Below are positions 53,932 through 62,720 of a stretch of 64,000 bases of DNA, piece by piece (position 1 is the first letter of the stretch; the number at the start of each line of letters is the position of its first letter). The notes under the pieces were generated by a model, which saw only the letters and a program-made list of their open reading frames with translations, did not search any database and had not been told where the DNA came from. Location of the stretch: the NCBI RefSeq assembly GCF_017741935.1, contig NZ_JAGHMH010000010.1, positions 124,001 through 188,000 on the forward strand. Direction: 5' to 3'. The DNA is from Rhizobium sp. 16-449-1b. GTDB taxonomy: Bacteria; Pseudomonadota; Alphaproteobacteria; Rhizobiales; Rhizobiaceae. A program made the translations under genes and the position numbers.

Positions 53932-55245
53932 TCAGGCTGCCTTGGTCTTCTTGAAACGATCGAAGCGGAACGGAGCGGGGTCAACGCACGGCTGTGCGTC
54001 GGTGACGAGATCGGCCATCAGCTTTCCAGCACCAGGCCCAATGCCGAAACCATGGCCGGAGAAGCCGCTGGCAATAAAGAACCCGGGAATGCCGCCCGCC
54101 GGTCCAATGACTGGGACCGCATCAGGCGTCACGTCGATCAAACCGGCCCAGCTTTGGGTTATGCGGCTGTCAGCGAAGGCTGGAAACGCCTTGACGAGAT
54201 GCGCAAAGCCTTCCCGGTTAAAGCGTTCGAATGGCATTGGATCAAGAATGCGCACATGTTCGAAAGGCGAAATTTCGTCCGCTGCCCAGGAGCGAGGCGT
54301 TCGCCATTCGTCGACGAACCGGCTGCCGACGCGGAGTTTGAGCTCGCGCCAGCTTTTGATCAATGTCGGTGCGAAATCAGAGAAGAGACGAAAGCTGTCG
54401 GGCACGATTGGAGCGATATTGGCGTTTCGCATGGCGATCGTGAAGCTACCGTCAGACCGCCTGCGGAAGGAAAAATTGTCGGCGCCAACGGGCATGTCTG
54501 GAACCCCATCAACAGACGTCGCTCGCGCCACCGATGCGAGAATCTTGAGCTGCGGAAAGTCGATGCCCATGTTGCCGCTAAAGAGCCGTGACCAGGCGCC
54601 GCCGGCAAGGACGACAGACGAGCAGGCGATGCGTCCGCGCTCGGTGACCACGCCGCTGACAGCACCTGCAGAACGTTCTATCGATCGGACCGCGCAGCCC
54701 GTGATGACGTGTGCGCCGGCGCGGATCGCGCCACGGGCTATCGCCGGCGCAGCCTTGAACGGTTCGGCACGGCCGTCGGTGGACGTATGCAGGGCAGCGG
54801 TAAAGCCATCGGCCATGCCGGGAAGATGCTGGCGCAATTCCTCGCTCCGCAGCAGGCGGGAATCGAGACCAAATTCGCGCGCATGCACCAGCCAAGCTTC
54901 GTACTCAGCCTCCTGGCGCGCATTGCGACAAAGATAGGCAACGCCCGTCTGCCGAAATCCAGTTTCCTCGCCAATTCGAGCGTTGAGGCCCTTCCAAAGC
55001 GAAAGGCTCTCTATCGCTAGCGGCAGTTCCGAAGCATCGCGTCCCATCTGCCGCACCCAGCCCCAATTGCGGCCGGACTGCTCGCCCGCAATGAGACCTT
55101 TTTCGCAGACTGCGACAGATACGCCGCGCTCGGCCAGCTCCAACGCCGTCGAGATGCCGACAATCCCGCCGCCAATCACGACGACATCCACCTTTGATGG
55201 CATGGCCTGATTGGAGGGGACAGCGTCGGGAATAATACGTGACAT
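53932..55245 (-). CDS. agaE: FAD-dependent amine oxidase of the DAO family (AgaE-type)
   Basis: 437 residues. The N-terminal FAD fold is VDVVVIGGGIVGISTALELAERGVSVAVCEK, followed by GEQSGRNWGWVRQ, which is typical of the DadA/glycine oxidase-like family; the C-terminal FAD contact is FFIASGFSGHGFGIGPGAGKLMADL. It should oxidise a secondary amine to an imine. In the octopine Ti plasmid AgaE is proposed to split mannopinic acid into sugar and glutamate. It stands first of three same-strand genes (oxidase, HyuA, HyuB), 20 bases after the SDR gene. No signal peptide. Confidence 0.75.
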   Translation of the reverse strand: MSRIIPDAVPSNQAMPSKVDVVVIGGGIVGISTALELAERGVSVAVCEKGLIAGEQSGRNWGWVRQMGRDASELPLAIESLSLWKGLNARIGEETGFRQTGVAYLCRNARQEAEYEAWLVHAREFGLDSRLLRSEELRQHLPGMADGFTAALHTSTDGRAEPFKAAPAIARGAIRAGAHVITGCAVRSIERSAGAVSGVVTERGRIACSSVVLAGGAWSRLFSGNMGIDFPQLKILASVARATSVDGVPDMPVGADNFSFRRRSDGSFTIAMRNANIAPIVPDSFRLFSDFAPTLIKSWRELKLRVGSRFVDEWRTPRSWAADEISPFEHVRILDPMPFERFNREGFAHLVKAFPAFADSRITQSWAGLIDVTPDAVPVIGPAGGIPGFFIASGFSGHGFGIGPGAGKLMADLVTDAQPCVDPAPFRFDRFKKTKAA

Positions 55246-55265
55246 AATTTATCTCACTGGCTTTA

Positions 55266-55976
55266 TTAGAGTGTGTCTTCGAGCCGGCAGTTGACCAGCA
55301 TCTCCGCCATTGCAGCATTGTTGGGCAGTTCGATTGCGGTGCGCACGAGTGAGGCCAGCGTTTCCGGTTGGATCATCTCATCGGGCGTGACCTTATTGGT
55401 GTAGGAACTCATTTCGGTGCGCACGAAGCTCGGGCAGATCGCCGTTGCACGCACGCCTTTTTCCCACGCCACCTGGCGCGTCGTATGGGTCAGGCCCATC
55501 ACGGCGAACTTCGTCATGTTATAGCCGACGAAGGCGTTCCTGACCCGCTTTCCCGAGAGCGAGGCTATGTTGACGATGCGCCCGGCACCCGTCGCCTCGA
55601 GGTGAGGCATGCAGAGGCGGGTGAGGCGCAAGGGTGCCTTCACGTTAACTGCCCAGAGCCGGTCGAGCGCCTCGTCGTTGTCGTCCATCAGGGAGACCTG
55701 CTCGCCGAGGCCGGCATTGTTTACGAGAGCATCGATCCGTTGAAACTTCTCTGCTGCTGACGCCACCCATCGATCCGAAGTTGCCGGTTCATAGGCATCA
55801 AAATGCGCATAGTGCAGTCGGTCGTTTTCAGGACCGAACTGCGTTTCCAGCATTTTGACGTCGCGAGCACCGAGGCTTAAGCGATAGCCATGCTCGGCGA
55901 GTTCGCGTGCGATTGCGAGCCCGATGCCGCGGCTTGCTCCAGAAATCAGTACTACGCGTGAGCTATGTGCCGTCAT
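55266..55976 (-). CDS. Short-chain dehydrogenase closely related to the Mas1' reductase domain (MocC-like)
   Basis: 236 residues from the ATG at 55976 (MTAHSSRVVLISG); AGGAGAT precedes it. SDR motifs: GASRGIG, NNAG, catalytic Ser in NIASLSG and YNMTK. It aligns end to end with the SDR half of Mas1' in the T-DNA: 23 of the first 31 aligned residues are identical and FVGYNMTK is the same in both. It lacks the phosphatase domain. In the Ti moc region MocC is a mannopine oxidoreductase related to Mas1', so this is most likely the catabolic enzyme that oxidises mannopine or a related mannityl opine. It lies divergently from the second transporter. Confidence 0.8.
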   Translation of the reverse strand: MTAHSSRVVLISGASRGIGLAIARELAEHGYRLSLGARDVKMLETQFGPENDRLHYAHFDAYEPATSDRWVASAAEKFQRIDALVNNAGLGEQVSLMDDNDEALDRLWAVNVKAPLRLTRLCMPHLEATGAGRIVNIASLSGKRVRNAFVGYNMTKFAVMGLTHTTRQVAWEKGVRATAICPSFVRTEMSSYTNKVTPDEMIQPETLASLVRTAIELPNNAAMAEMLVNCRLEDTL

Positions 55977-56251
55977 TGTCAAATCTCCTGGGCGCCATCG
56001 TCTGGTCGAGAATTCGTTTGTCTTGACGGTAAGCGGGCTTTTCATTTCTGACAAGTGCATTGTGGTAGAAATCGCCAAAAAAGCTTCAAAAACTCCCACG
56101 ATTGAAATGACAATTGCCAAAATGCGAGCATCCACTTGACGAAGTTTGGCGTTTTATGGCTTAATCACTCAAAATACGTGCACAAGCGCTCAAAAGACTA
56201 CGGGAACGGACTCTTCGACAAAGGAGAGTGAAACGCAGATCGGATCGCGGT
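55977..56251 (+). promoter_or_regulatory. Divergent control region between the SDR gene and the second transporter
   Basis: TTGACG at 56136-56141 and CTTAAT at 56160-56165 form a possible + strand promoter (18-base spacing). GTTTTATGGCTTAATC at 56151-56166 and ACTTGACG at 56134-56141 match strings at 43.69-43.72 kb before the first transporter. AAGGAG at 56221-56226 is a ribosome-binding site. Confidence 0.5.
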
Positions 56252-57961
56252 ATGCCGGGTAGGGAAATTCTAAGAATCGATAATCTTTCCATCGCCTTTA
56301 GGACGGATGGCGGCCTACGGGCCGTTGTCAACGGCGTCTCACTTGCACTGACATCAGGCGAAATTCTGGGCCTTGTGGGTGAGAGTGGCAGTGGAAAAAC
56401 TATCCTGTCGCTGGCAGCGATGGGTCTTCTGCCGCACAACGCCACGGTTACGAGCGGACGGGTCGAGTTTGCCGGCGAAAATCTGCTGACAGCTCGTCCC
56501 GACGTCTTGCGTAAGTTGCGCGGCAAACGCATTTCAATGATTTTTCAGGATCCGATGGCGTCGCTCGATCCGGTGTTTACCTGTGGAAGCCAGATTGTCG
56601 AGGCAATCCAGCTGCACGAGCGGATAACTCGCCGCCAGGCCGGCGAACGTGCGCGGGATCTTCTGGCAAAGGTCGGGATCGCCGATCCGGCACGCTGCAT
56701 GCGCTCCTACCCTCATGAACTGTCCGGCGGGCAATGCCAGCGCATTATGATCGCCATGGCGGTCGCCTGCAAACCCGACGTCATCATCGCCGACGAACCG
56801 ACGACGGCTCTCGATGTTACGGTACAAAAACAGGTTCTTACCCTGCTACGCGATCTCAATCGGGAAATCGGAGCAGCAATTCTGCTGATCACGCATGACC
56901 TCGGTGTTATCTACGAGGTCGCTGACCGCGTTGCTGTCATCTATCGTGGTGACCTGATGGAGCAGGCCTCCACAGGCGACCTGTTTAGGGCGCCGCGAAG
57001 CGCCTACACCAAGGCGTTGATCGCCTCCATGCCATCGGCCTCCACGCCACAAAGCCGCCTTCCAGTCATATGCAGGGATGACCTTGGCCAGATCTCAAGC
57101 GTAGTCGAGGTTCGGCCGTCACAGAAGGAGCGCCTTTCGAAAAAGCCTGAGGGTGAAACGCTCCTCGAAATTCGCAATCTGACGAAAACGTACTGGCTTC
57201 GCGAGACTGCTCTTTCGGCGCCGAAGCCTTTTCGTGCCGTCGACGATGTCAGTCTGGTTATTCCGGCCCGGTCGACAGTCGGGCTTGTCGGTGAGTCCGG
57301 TTGTGGGAAATCGACGCTCTCGCGCCTTGTCATGCGCTTGATGCAGCCTGACAGTGGCGCCATCGAGTTTGAGGGCCACGATCTCGTTTCCCTTGATCAC
57401 GACCGGTTACGTGCTGCCAGGCGCGACTTTGCGCTCGTGTTCCAGAACCCTTATGGCTCGCTCAATCCACGACAGACGGTCACCGATCTTGTCGCGGCGC
57501 CCATCGACATCCACCAGCGGGGACGCGATCGCGAAGCGGCGGTCGCCAGGCTCCTCGATGCGGTCGGCTTGCCCCGAGATGCCATGGGCCGTTATCCACA
57601 CGAGTTTTCTGGCGGCCAACGCCAGCGGATCGTTATCGCTCGCGCTCTGGCTCTCAACCCAAAGCTTCTCATTTGCGACGAGGCCGTCTCGGCGCTCGAT
57701 GTGTCCGTTCAGGCGCAAGTTCTCAACCTGCTGCACGATCTGCAGGACGAATTCGATCTCACCTACCTGTTCATCTCGCATGACATGTCCGTAGTCCGCC
57801 ACGTTAGCGATACGATCGCAGTGATGCAGAAGGGCAAGATTGTCGAAATCGGCCCTGCTGCAGAGGTCTTCGACAATCCCAAAGAGGACTATACCCGCAC
57901 ACTCCTGAGCGCAGTGCCCAAGATCGGCACTGGCCGGCCAGCCGCTCTGGAGGCGCATTGA
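56252..57961 (+). CDS. Fused dual ATP-binding protein of a second opine-type ABC transporter
   Basis: 569 residues from ATG 56252 ([16 protein letters not shown]). A GTG at 56228 is an alternative but sits only two bases from AAGGAG, and ATG 56252 sits 25 bases away, so the start is uncertain. First domain: Walker [10 protein letters not shown], signature LSGGQCQRI with Cys in place of the usual Arg, Walker [13 protein letters not shown]. Second: [30 protein letters not shown]. It is the first gene of a four-gene unit whose order (ATPase, permease, permease, binding protein) differs from the transporter at 44-49 kb. Confidence 0.82.
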   Translation: MPGREILRIDNLSIAFRTDGGLRAVVNGVSLALTSGEILGLVGESGSGKTILSLAAMGLLPHNATVTSGRVEFAGENLLTARPDVLRKLRGKRISMIFQDPMASLDPVFTCGSQIVEAIQLHERITRRQAGERARDLLAKVGIADPARCMRSYPHELSGGQCQRIMIAMAVACKPDVIIADEPTTALDVTVQKQVLTLLRDLNREIGAAILLITHDLGVIYEVADRVAVIYRGDLMEQASTGDLFRAPRSAYTKALIASMPSASTPQSRLPVICRDDLGQISSVVEVRPSQKERLSKKPEGETLLEIRNLTKTYWLRETALSAPKPFRAVDDVSLVIPARSTVGLVGESGCGKSTLSRLVMRLMQPDSGAIEFEGHDLVSLDHDRLRAARRDFALVFQNPYGSLNPRQTVTDLVAAPIDIHQRGRDREAAVARLLDAVGLPRDAMGRYPHEFSGGQRQRIVIARALALNPKLLICDEAVSALDVSVQAQVLNLLHDLQDEFDLTYLFISHDMSVVRHVSDTIAVMQKGKIVEIGPAAEVFDNPKEDYTRTLLSAVPKIGTGRPAALEAH

Positions 57962-58932
57962 TGGAGACCTTATCAACATTTGTCATCACACTGGGATCGA
58001 GGCTTGTTACCGCACTGGTTCAGCTCTGGGTCATTGCGACCCTCGTCTTCTCCATCATGTACATCATGCCCGGCGATCCGGTGCTGTTGCTCTTGGGACC
58101 CGAGAGCAATCCCTCTCCGGAGACGGTCGCCGCCATGCGTCATCAGCTCGGTCTCGACCAGCCCGTCCTGGCGCAATATCTCAAGTGGCTCGGCAATGCC
58201 GCAACCGGCGATCTCGGGAACTCCCTTGATGGCGTTCCCGTTGTCGAATACGTGACGTCCAGCCTCCCCAAGACTATCGAACTTGCGAGCGCTGCTATCG
58301 TCCTTGCCGCCATCATCGGCGTGCCGGTCGGTATATCGGCGGCCCTACGCCGCGGACGTTTTCTCGACGGTCTGTTGACGTCGCTCTCGACCCTTGGGAT
58401 TTCGGTTCCTGTCTATATCCTCGGCTCGCTTCTCATCCTTCTTCTTAGCCTCAAGCTCGGATGGCTCCCTTCGAGCGGCTATACCGACATTTCCCGAAAC
58501 GCATTTCTGCATTTCCAGAAGCTGACCTTGCCGGCTGTCACCCTCGGCCTCGGCCTAGCCGCTTCGATCGCTCGCATGACGCGCTCGTCGATGCTCGAGA
58601 TCCTGGGCCGTGATTTCGTGCGATCTTTGCGGGCAAGGGGAATGCCCGAACGGCGCGTGATCTGGATTCACGTCCTTCGGAATGCAGCGATCCCGATTGT
58701 GACGATCGTCGGCCTGCAACTCGGCAACCTGATGGGTGGCACGGTACTGGTCGAAGCCCTCTTCAACTGGCCTGGATTGAGCACCCTTCTCGTCACGGCC
58801 GTTTCCAACCGCAACTATCCCCTGGTCCAGGGCAGCATCCTGACCATCGCGGCGTTGTTCATTCTGATCAATCTGTGCGTCGACATCCTCTACAGCCTTC
58901 TCGATCCACGCATCCGCCGGAAACGCGCATGA
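57961..58932 (+). CDS. ABC transporter permease, DppB type (second opine-type transporter)
   Basis: 323 residues from ATG 57961, which overlaps the TGA of the ATPase gene. DppB motif IMYIMPGDPVLLLLGPESN follows the first membrane segment; EAA loop SLRARGMPERRVIWIHVLRNA; ends DILYSLLDPRIRRKRA. A TTG one codon upstream is possible but not needed. Confidence 0.8.
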   Translation: METLSTFVITLGSRLVTALVQLWVIATLVFSIMYIMPGDPVLLLLGPESNPSPETVAAMRHQLGLDQPVLAQYLKWLGNAATGDLGNSLDGVPVVEYVTSSLPKTIELASAAIVLAAIIGVPVGISAALRRGRFLDGLLTSLSTLGISVPVYILGSLLILLLSLKLGWLPSSGYTDISRNAFLHFQKLTLPAVTLGLGLAASIARMTRSSMLEILGRDFVRSLRARGMPERRVIWIHVLRNAAIPIVTIVGLQLGNLMGGTVLVEALFNWPGLSTLLVTAVSNRNYPLVQGSILTIAALFILINLCVDILYSLLDPRIRRKRA

Positions 58933-59756
58933 AGACGACCTTTGTTTTTCGCCGACCGCTCGTCGCCGCCAGTCTGCTTGTCGTGACGGTGGTCCTCGGG
59001 ATCGCACTGGCTGGGCCTCTTCTCGCCCCGCACGATCCGCTCGCAATCAACCAGAACGCGGTCAACCAGGCGAGTTCGGCGCAATACCTGCTCGGCACCG
59101 ACGAGTTCGGTCGCGATATCTTATCGCGTCTCCTGATAGGCATCCGTCCGACGATGATGGTGGCGGTTATCTCCACCACCATTGCCGCCATAGGCGGCAC
59201 GGCTTGCGGCGTCGTCGGCGCCTATAGTCGGCCGGTTCTGGCCTTCTTCGTCATGCGTGGCGTCGATATCATGCTGAGTTTCCCGGCGATCTTGCTTGCG
59301 CTGCTCGCCGTCGGTTTCTGGCGCAGCGGGGTCGTCAGCCTCAGTGTGGTCATCGGCATCATCTTCATCCCGCAATTTGCACGCGTCGCGCAATCGGCGA
59401 CGCTGCAGGTGATCAGGCAGGAATTCGTCGAAGCCGAGCACGCCATGGGCGCGCGCTACCTTAGAGTCGTCTTGCGGGCGATCCTGCCGAATATTCTGTC
59501 GCCACTGGTTGTTCAGGCAACATTGACGATAGCAGCGGCGATCCTGCTTGAATCCGGCCTGAGTTTTCTCGGTCTCGGCATCGTGCCGCCCGAACCATCA
59601 TGGGGGCAGATGATCGGGACGGCGCGCGGCTATCTCAGCCAGAATCCCATGTATGTTGTTTGGCCCTCCGTGTGCCTCGCGCTCACTGTTCTCGCCATCA
59701 ACGTCCTCGGGGACGCGCTTCGCGATTACCTCGACCCGAGACTCCGTGAGAACTGA
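58929..59756 (+). CDS. ABC transporter permease, DppC type (second opine-type transporter)
   Basis: 275 residues from ATG 58929, overlapping the preceding stop (ATGA). Membrane segment ASLLVVTVVLGIALAGPLLAP, DppC motif LLGTDEFGRDILSRLL, EAA loop EAEHAMGARYLRVVLRAILPN, end GDALRDYLDPRLREN. An in-frame start at 58875 would lie inside the DppB-type gene and is rejected. Confidence 0.8.
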   Translation: MKTTFVFRRPLVAASLLVVTVVLGIALAGPLLAPHDPLAINQNAVNQASSAQYLLGTDEFGRDILSRLLIGIRPTMMVAVISTTIAAIGGTACGVVGAYSRPVLAFFVMRGVDIMLSFPAILLALLAVGFWRSGVVSLSVVIGIIFIPQFARVAQSATLQVIRQEFVEAEHAMGARYLRVVLRAILPNILSPLVVQATLTIAAAILLESGLSFLGLGIVPPEPSWGQMIGTARGYLSQNPMYVVWPSVCLALTVLAINVLGDALRDYLDPRLREN

Positions 59757-59782
59757 CACCTTCAACAAAGAGAGGGAACATC

Positions 59783-61312
59783 ATGAAGAGAATTCTCCAA
59801 ATGGCTCTCGCTGTGAGCCTTCTGGGGCCGACGGCCACGAGTGCGCTCGCAGGCGGCACCCTTTACTTCGGACTTTCGGGAGAGCCGTCGACACTCGATA
59901 CGGTCGTCCAGCCCGGCACGTCAGGCCGTACCGTCAAGCTGGCGATCCATCGCGGGCTTGTAAACTATGGTATCGATGGCAAAATCTCACCGGAACTGGC
60001 CGAAAGCTACGATGTCAGCCTCGATGCGAAGGAGTTCACCTTCCACCTACGACAGGCAACATTCCATGATGGTTCGCCCGTTACCGCCGCGGATGTGAAG
60101 GCCTCCCTGGAGAGAATTCTCGACCCGAAAGGAAAGGGCGCCTTCCGCAACGAACTTTCGATCATATCTAAGATCGAAACGCCGGACGAAAAGACCGTCA
60201 AATTGACCCTTTCGAGCCCCTCGGTTGCGCTCATCGACTATCTCGCCCTACCGGAATCCGTCATTGTGCCAGCGGCGTGGCTGGCAAAGAATGCCGACAA
60301 CCCGACCGCTTCGCCGATCGGCGCTGGCCCTTTCCAGTTCGTCAGTTGGACGCGCGGCCGTGAAATTGTCGTCAAGAAGTTTCCCGGCTACTACAAGAAG
60401 GGCAAGCCGGATCTCGACGAGGTTCATTATGTCTTCTACAGCGACGAGAACACACGGGTAAACGCCCTGAAATCCGGAGACGTTGACATCATCGACTACG
60501 TGCCCGCGAAAGATGCCGCCGATCTCGAGAAAGGGCCTGATACGGAGCTTTTGAGGAACACCGGTCCGTTCATGGGACTGCAGTTCAATACCAAGTTTGA
60601 ACCGTTCTCAAAGCCTGAGGTTCGCCAGGCGATCGCCTATGCCGTCGATCGTAGCGTCATCATCAATACCGCCTTCAACGGCCTGGGCAGTCCGATCTAC
60701 GGGATTGCCATTCCGAAGGGTTATATGGGCTATTCCGAAGCCAAGGCGAACTATTTCTCGCATGACATCGAGAAGGCCAAGGCGCTGCTTGCCAAGGCCG
60801 GATATCCGAATGGCTTCGAGGCACGACTGCTTGCATCGTCGCAATACAGTTTTCACCAGAATACGGCGATCGCCATTCAGTCAGAGCTGGCCAAGATCGG
60901 TATCAAGGTAAAGCTCGATCTACCCGATTGGGCAAGCCGCATGGCGAAGGCGACGGGGGCTGATTACGATTTCACCGTGCTCGGTAGCCTCGGTGAAATT
61001 ACCGATGCGGACTGGCTGAGCAACTACTATTACGGCGGTGACAAGCTCGTCCGGACCAACAATTCCCCGTATTTCAATGATCCACAGATCAATGAACTGC
61101 TCGACAAGGGCAGGGCAACGGTTGACAAGGCCGAACGAGCGAAAATCTACGATGCTTTTGTCGATAGAGCGCTCGAACTGTCGCCGCTTGTCTATTTCAT
61201 GTGGCGCGAACAGAGCTACGCCGTCAAGAAGGGCGTAACCGGTTTCACAAACATGCCTGGCTTTCTGACCTTCCAGTCCGGCCTTAGCATCGAAAACACG
61301 AAAATCGAGTGA
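59783..61312 (+). CDS. Periplasmic binding protein of the second opine-type transporter
   Basis: 509 residues, SBP_bac_5 family. Sec signal MKRILQMALAVSLLGPTATSALA. Family phrases: LSGEPSTLDTVVQPG, LAESYDVSLDAKEFTFHLRQATFHDG and EVRQAIAYAVDRSVI. Same length as the binding protein of the first transporter but clearly different in sequence, so a different ligand is likely (one for mannopinic acid and one for agropinic acid would fit the neighbouring enzymes). GAGAGGGAA precedes the ATG. A hairpin follows the stop. Confidence 0.8.
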   Translation: MKRILQMALAVSLLGPTATSALAGGTLYFGLSGEPSTLDTVVQPGTSGRTVKLAIHRGLVNYGIDGKISPELAESYDVSLDAKEFTFHLRQATFHDGSPVTAADVKASLERILDPKGKGAFRNELSIISKIETPDEKTVKLTLSSPSVALIDYLALPESVIVPAAWLAKNADNPTASPIGAGPFQFVSWTRGREIVVKKFPGYYKKGKPDLDEVHYVFYSDENTRVNALKSGDVDIIDYVPAKDAADLEKGPDTELLRNTGPFMGLQFNTKFEPFSKPEVRQAIAYAVDRSVIINTAFNGLGSPIYGIAIPKGYMGYSEAKANYFSHDIEKAKALLAKAGYPNGFEARLLASSQYSFHQNTAIAIQSELAKIGIKVKLDLPDWASRMAKATGADYDFTVLGSLGEITDADWLSNYYYGGDKLVRTNNSPYFNDPQINELLDKGRATVDKAERAKIYDAFVDRALELSPLVYFMWREQSYAVKKGVTGFTNMPGFLTFQSGLSIENTKIE

Positions 61313-61319
61313 ACTTGCA

Positions 61320-61352
61320 GGCTGCCGGATGCGACGAGCGCGTTCGGCAGCC
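61320..61352 (+). terminator. Hairpin after the second transporter operon
   Basis: 8-base stem GGCTGCCG / CGGCAGCC with a 17-base loop, 7 bases after the stop codon; followed by GATCCTTT. The loop is long, so confidence is moderate. Confidence 0.5.
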
Positions 61353-61440
61353 GATCCTTTCGGCAAGAAATGCTCGGCCTCTGGCCCGAGGAAAAGTAGC
61401 TTCTGACATCTCGCGTTCTTCGCTCGACAATCGTCTCCCT

Positions 61441-62547
61441 CTAAACACCTCTCACCGAGCCGCGGTTTATAAGTGATGCCGGTAGCAAGGTTTCCTTTCC
61501 AGGACCCGTGGCGTCGCCCATTATCCGCGCGATAAGATTTGCCGTGGCAGCTGATGCAAGCTCTCTGATGGGTAGCGAGATGACACTCAGAGGAGGCGCT
61601 ATCGCTGCCGTCCAGTCGGCATCGTCAAAGCAGACAAGCGAGACGTCTTCTGGTATTGTCAGGTTCAGTTCGCGAAGCGCTCTGATTAAGACGAGGGCCA
61701 CCGAACTGTCCGTCGCCAGAAAAGCCGTAGGACGGTCTGGAGAGTCGCATAACGCGCGTACCAAACGGGCGAGATTATTGGTCCCCCGACCTCCTCGAAT
61801 AATCCGGTTCCCGGCAATCTGGTTTCCGGCATCGTGTAGCGCTGCGCGGTACCCATCGATACGTTCGCTAACCGATGAAATCAGGTCCTTCTGCTGTGGG
61901 TCAGACGGAGCATTTGACACGAGAGCAACCTGTCGATGGCCTCTCTCAATGAGAGATTTCACCGCCTGATTGGCGGCTCGAAAATTGTCCACTGCAAACG
62001 TATCCGCGCTAAGGAGAGGTACTCGCCTATCCAGAAGAACGATGGGACAATCCATATCCCTTGCACCGGCAAGGTGCTCGACGTCGATACTCGAGGCTGG
62101 CGAAACGATCAACCCATCGACCCGTTTGGCCAGCAGGGCGCGAACTGCATCACGTTCGAGTTCGATATCATCGTCTGTCGTGGCGAGAAACACAACGAAG
62201 CCGCTTACGCTGGCAATGTCCGTAACGGCGCGAATTGCCTGGGCAAAATGAAAACTCTCTATATTTGGAATAACGAGGCCGATCGCCTTGCTGCGACCAG
62301 TCGCGATACTACGGGCTAGTTGGTTCGGTCGATAGGCTAGCTGTTCGGCGGCGTCCAAAACGAGCCTGCGAGCATTGGGGCCGGTCGATCCGTAATTTCC
62401 AAGGACGCGCGCTGCCGTTGCTCGTGACACACCGGCCAACCGTGCTACGTCGATGATCGTGGGAGGAGAACAACAACCGTTATCTTTCACTGGCCGCTCG
62501 CATTTCGGTTCGGCGGAGGGATCGATGGCTAGGTTTGAACCTGTCAA
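61441..62547 (-). CDS. LacI-family transcriptional regulator
   Basis: 368 residues. After about 28 residues the LacI helix-turn-helix and hinge appear: PTIIDVARLAGVSRATAARVLG and YRPNQLARSIATGRSKAIGLVIPN. The sugar-binding periplasmic-like domain follows (DCPIVLLDRRVP, SVRGV end). It lies convergent to the second transporter operon. A candidate repressor of the mannityl opine genes; in octopine Ti plasmids MoaR has that role, but I cannot confirm that this is its counterpart. Confidence 0.82.
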   Translation of the reverse strand: MTGSNLAIDPSAEPKCERPVKDNGCCSPPTIIDVARLAGVSRATAARVLGNYGSTGPNARRLVLDAAEQLAYRPNQLARSIATGRSKAIGLVIPNIESFHFAQAIRAVTDIASVSGFVVFLATTDDDIELERDAVRALLAKRVDGLIVSPASSIDVEHLAGARDMDCPIVLLDRRVPLLSADTFAVDNFRAANQAVKSLIERGHRQVALVSNAPSDPQQKDLISSVSERIDGYRAALHDAGNQIAGNRIIRGGRGTNNLARLVRALCDSPDRPTAFLATDSSVALVLIRALRELNLTIPEDVSLVCFDDADWTAAIAPPLSVISLPIRELASAATANLIARIMGDATGPGKETLLPASLINRGSVRGV

Positions 62548-62720
62548 CGCATCGTACTGATAACAGGTGTCGGAGCTTGCTGGCCGGTATACGAATGACG
62601 GTAGATCTCACCGCCTGTTCAAGGTCTCCTTCCAAAGGCGCGCGACAACGATGGGTTTCTCTCGAATGCATTTGATGGCTTGGTGGAGGTCGGCGCGCTC
62701 GGCGCCGACCAAGGAGTCAA

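Noticed and set aside
53635..54937. Long plus-strand frames (318 and 349 codons) opposite the HyuA-like and oxidase genes
   Set aside because: They are antisense shadows of GC-rich genes; products lack domain features whereas the minus-strand genes have clear motifs.
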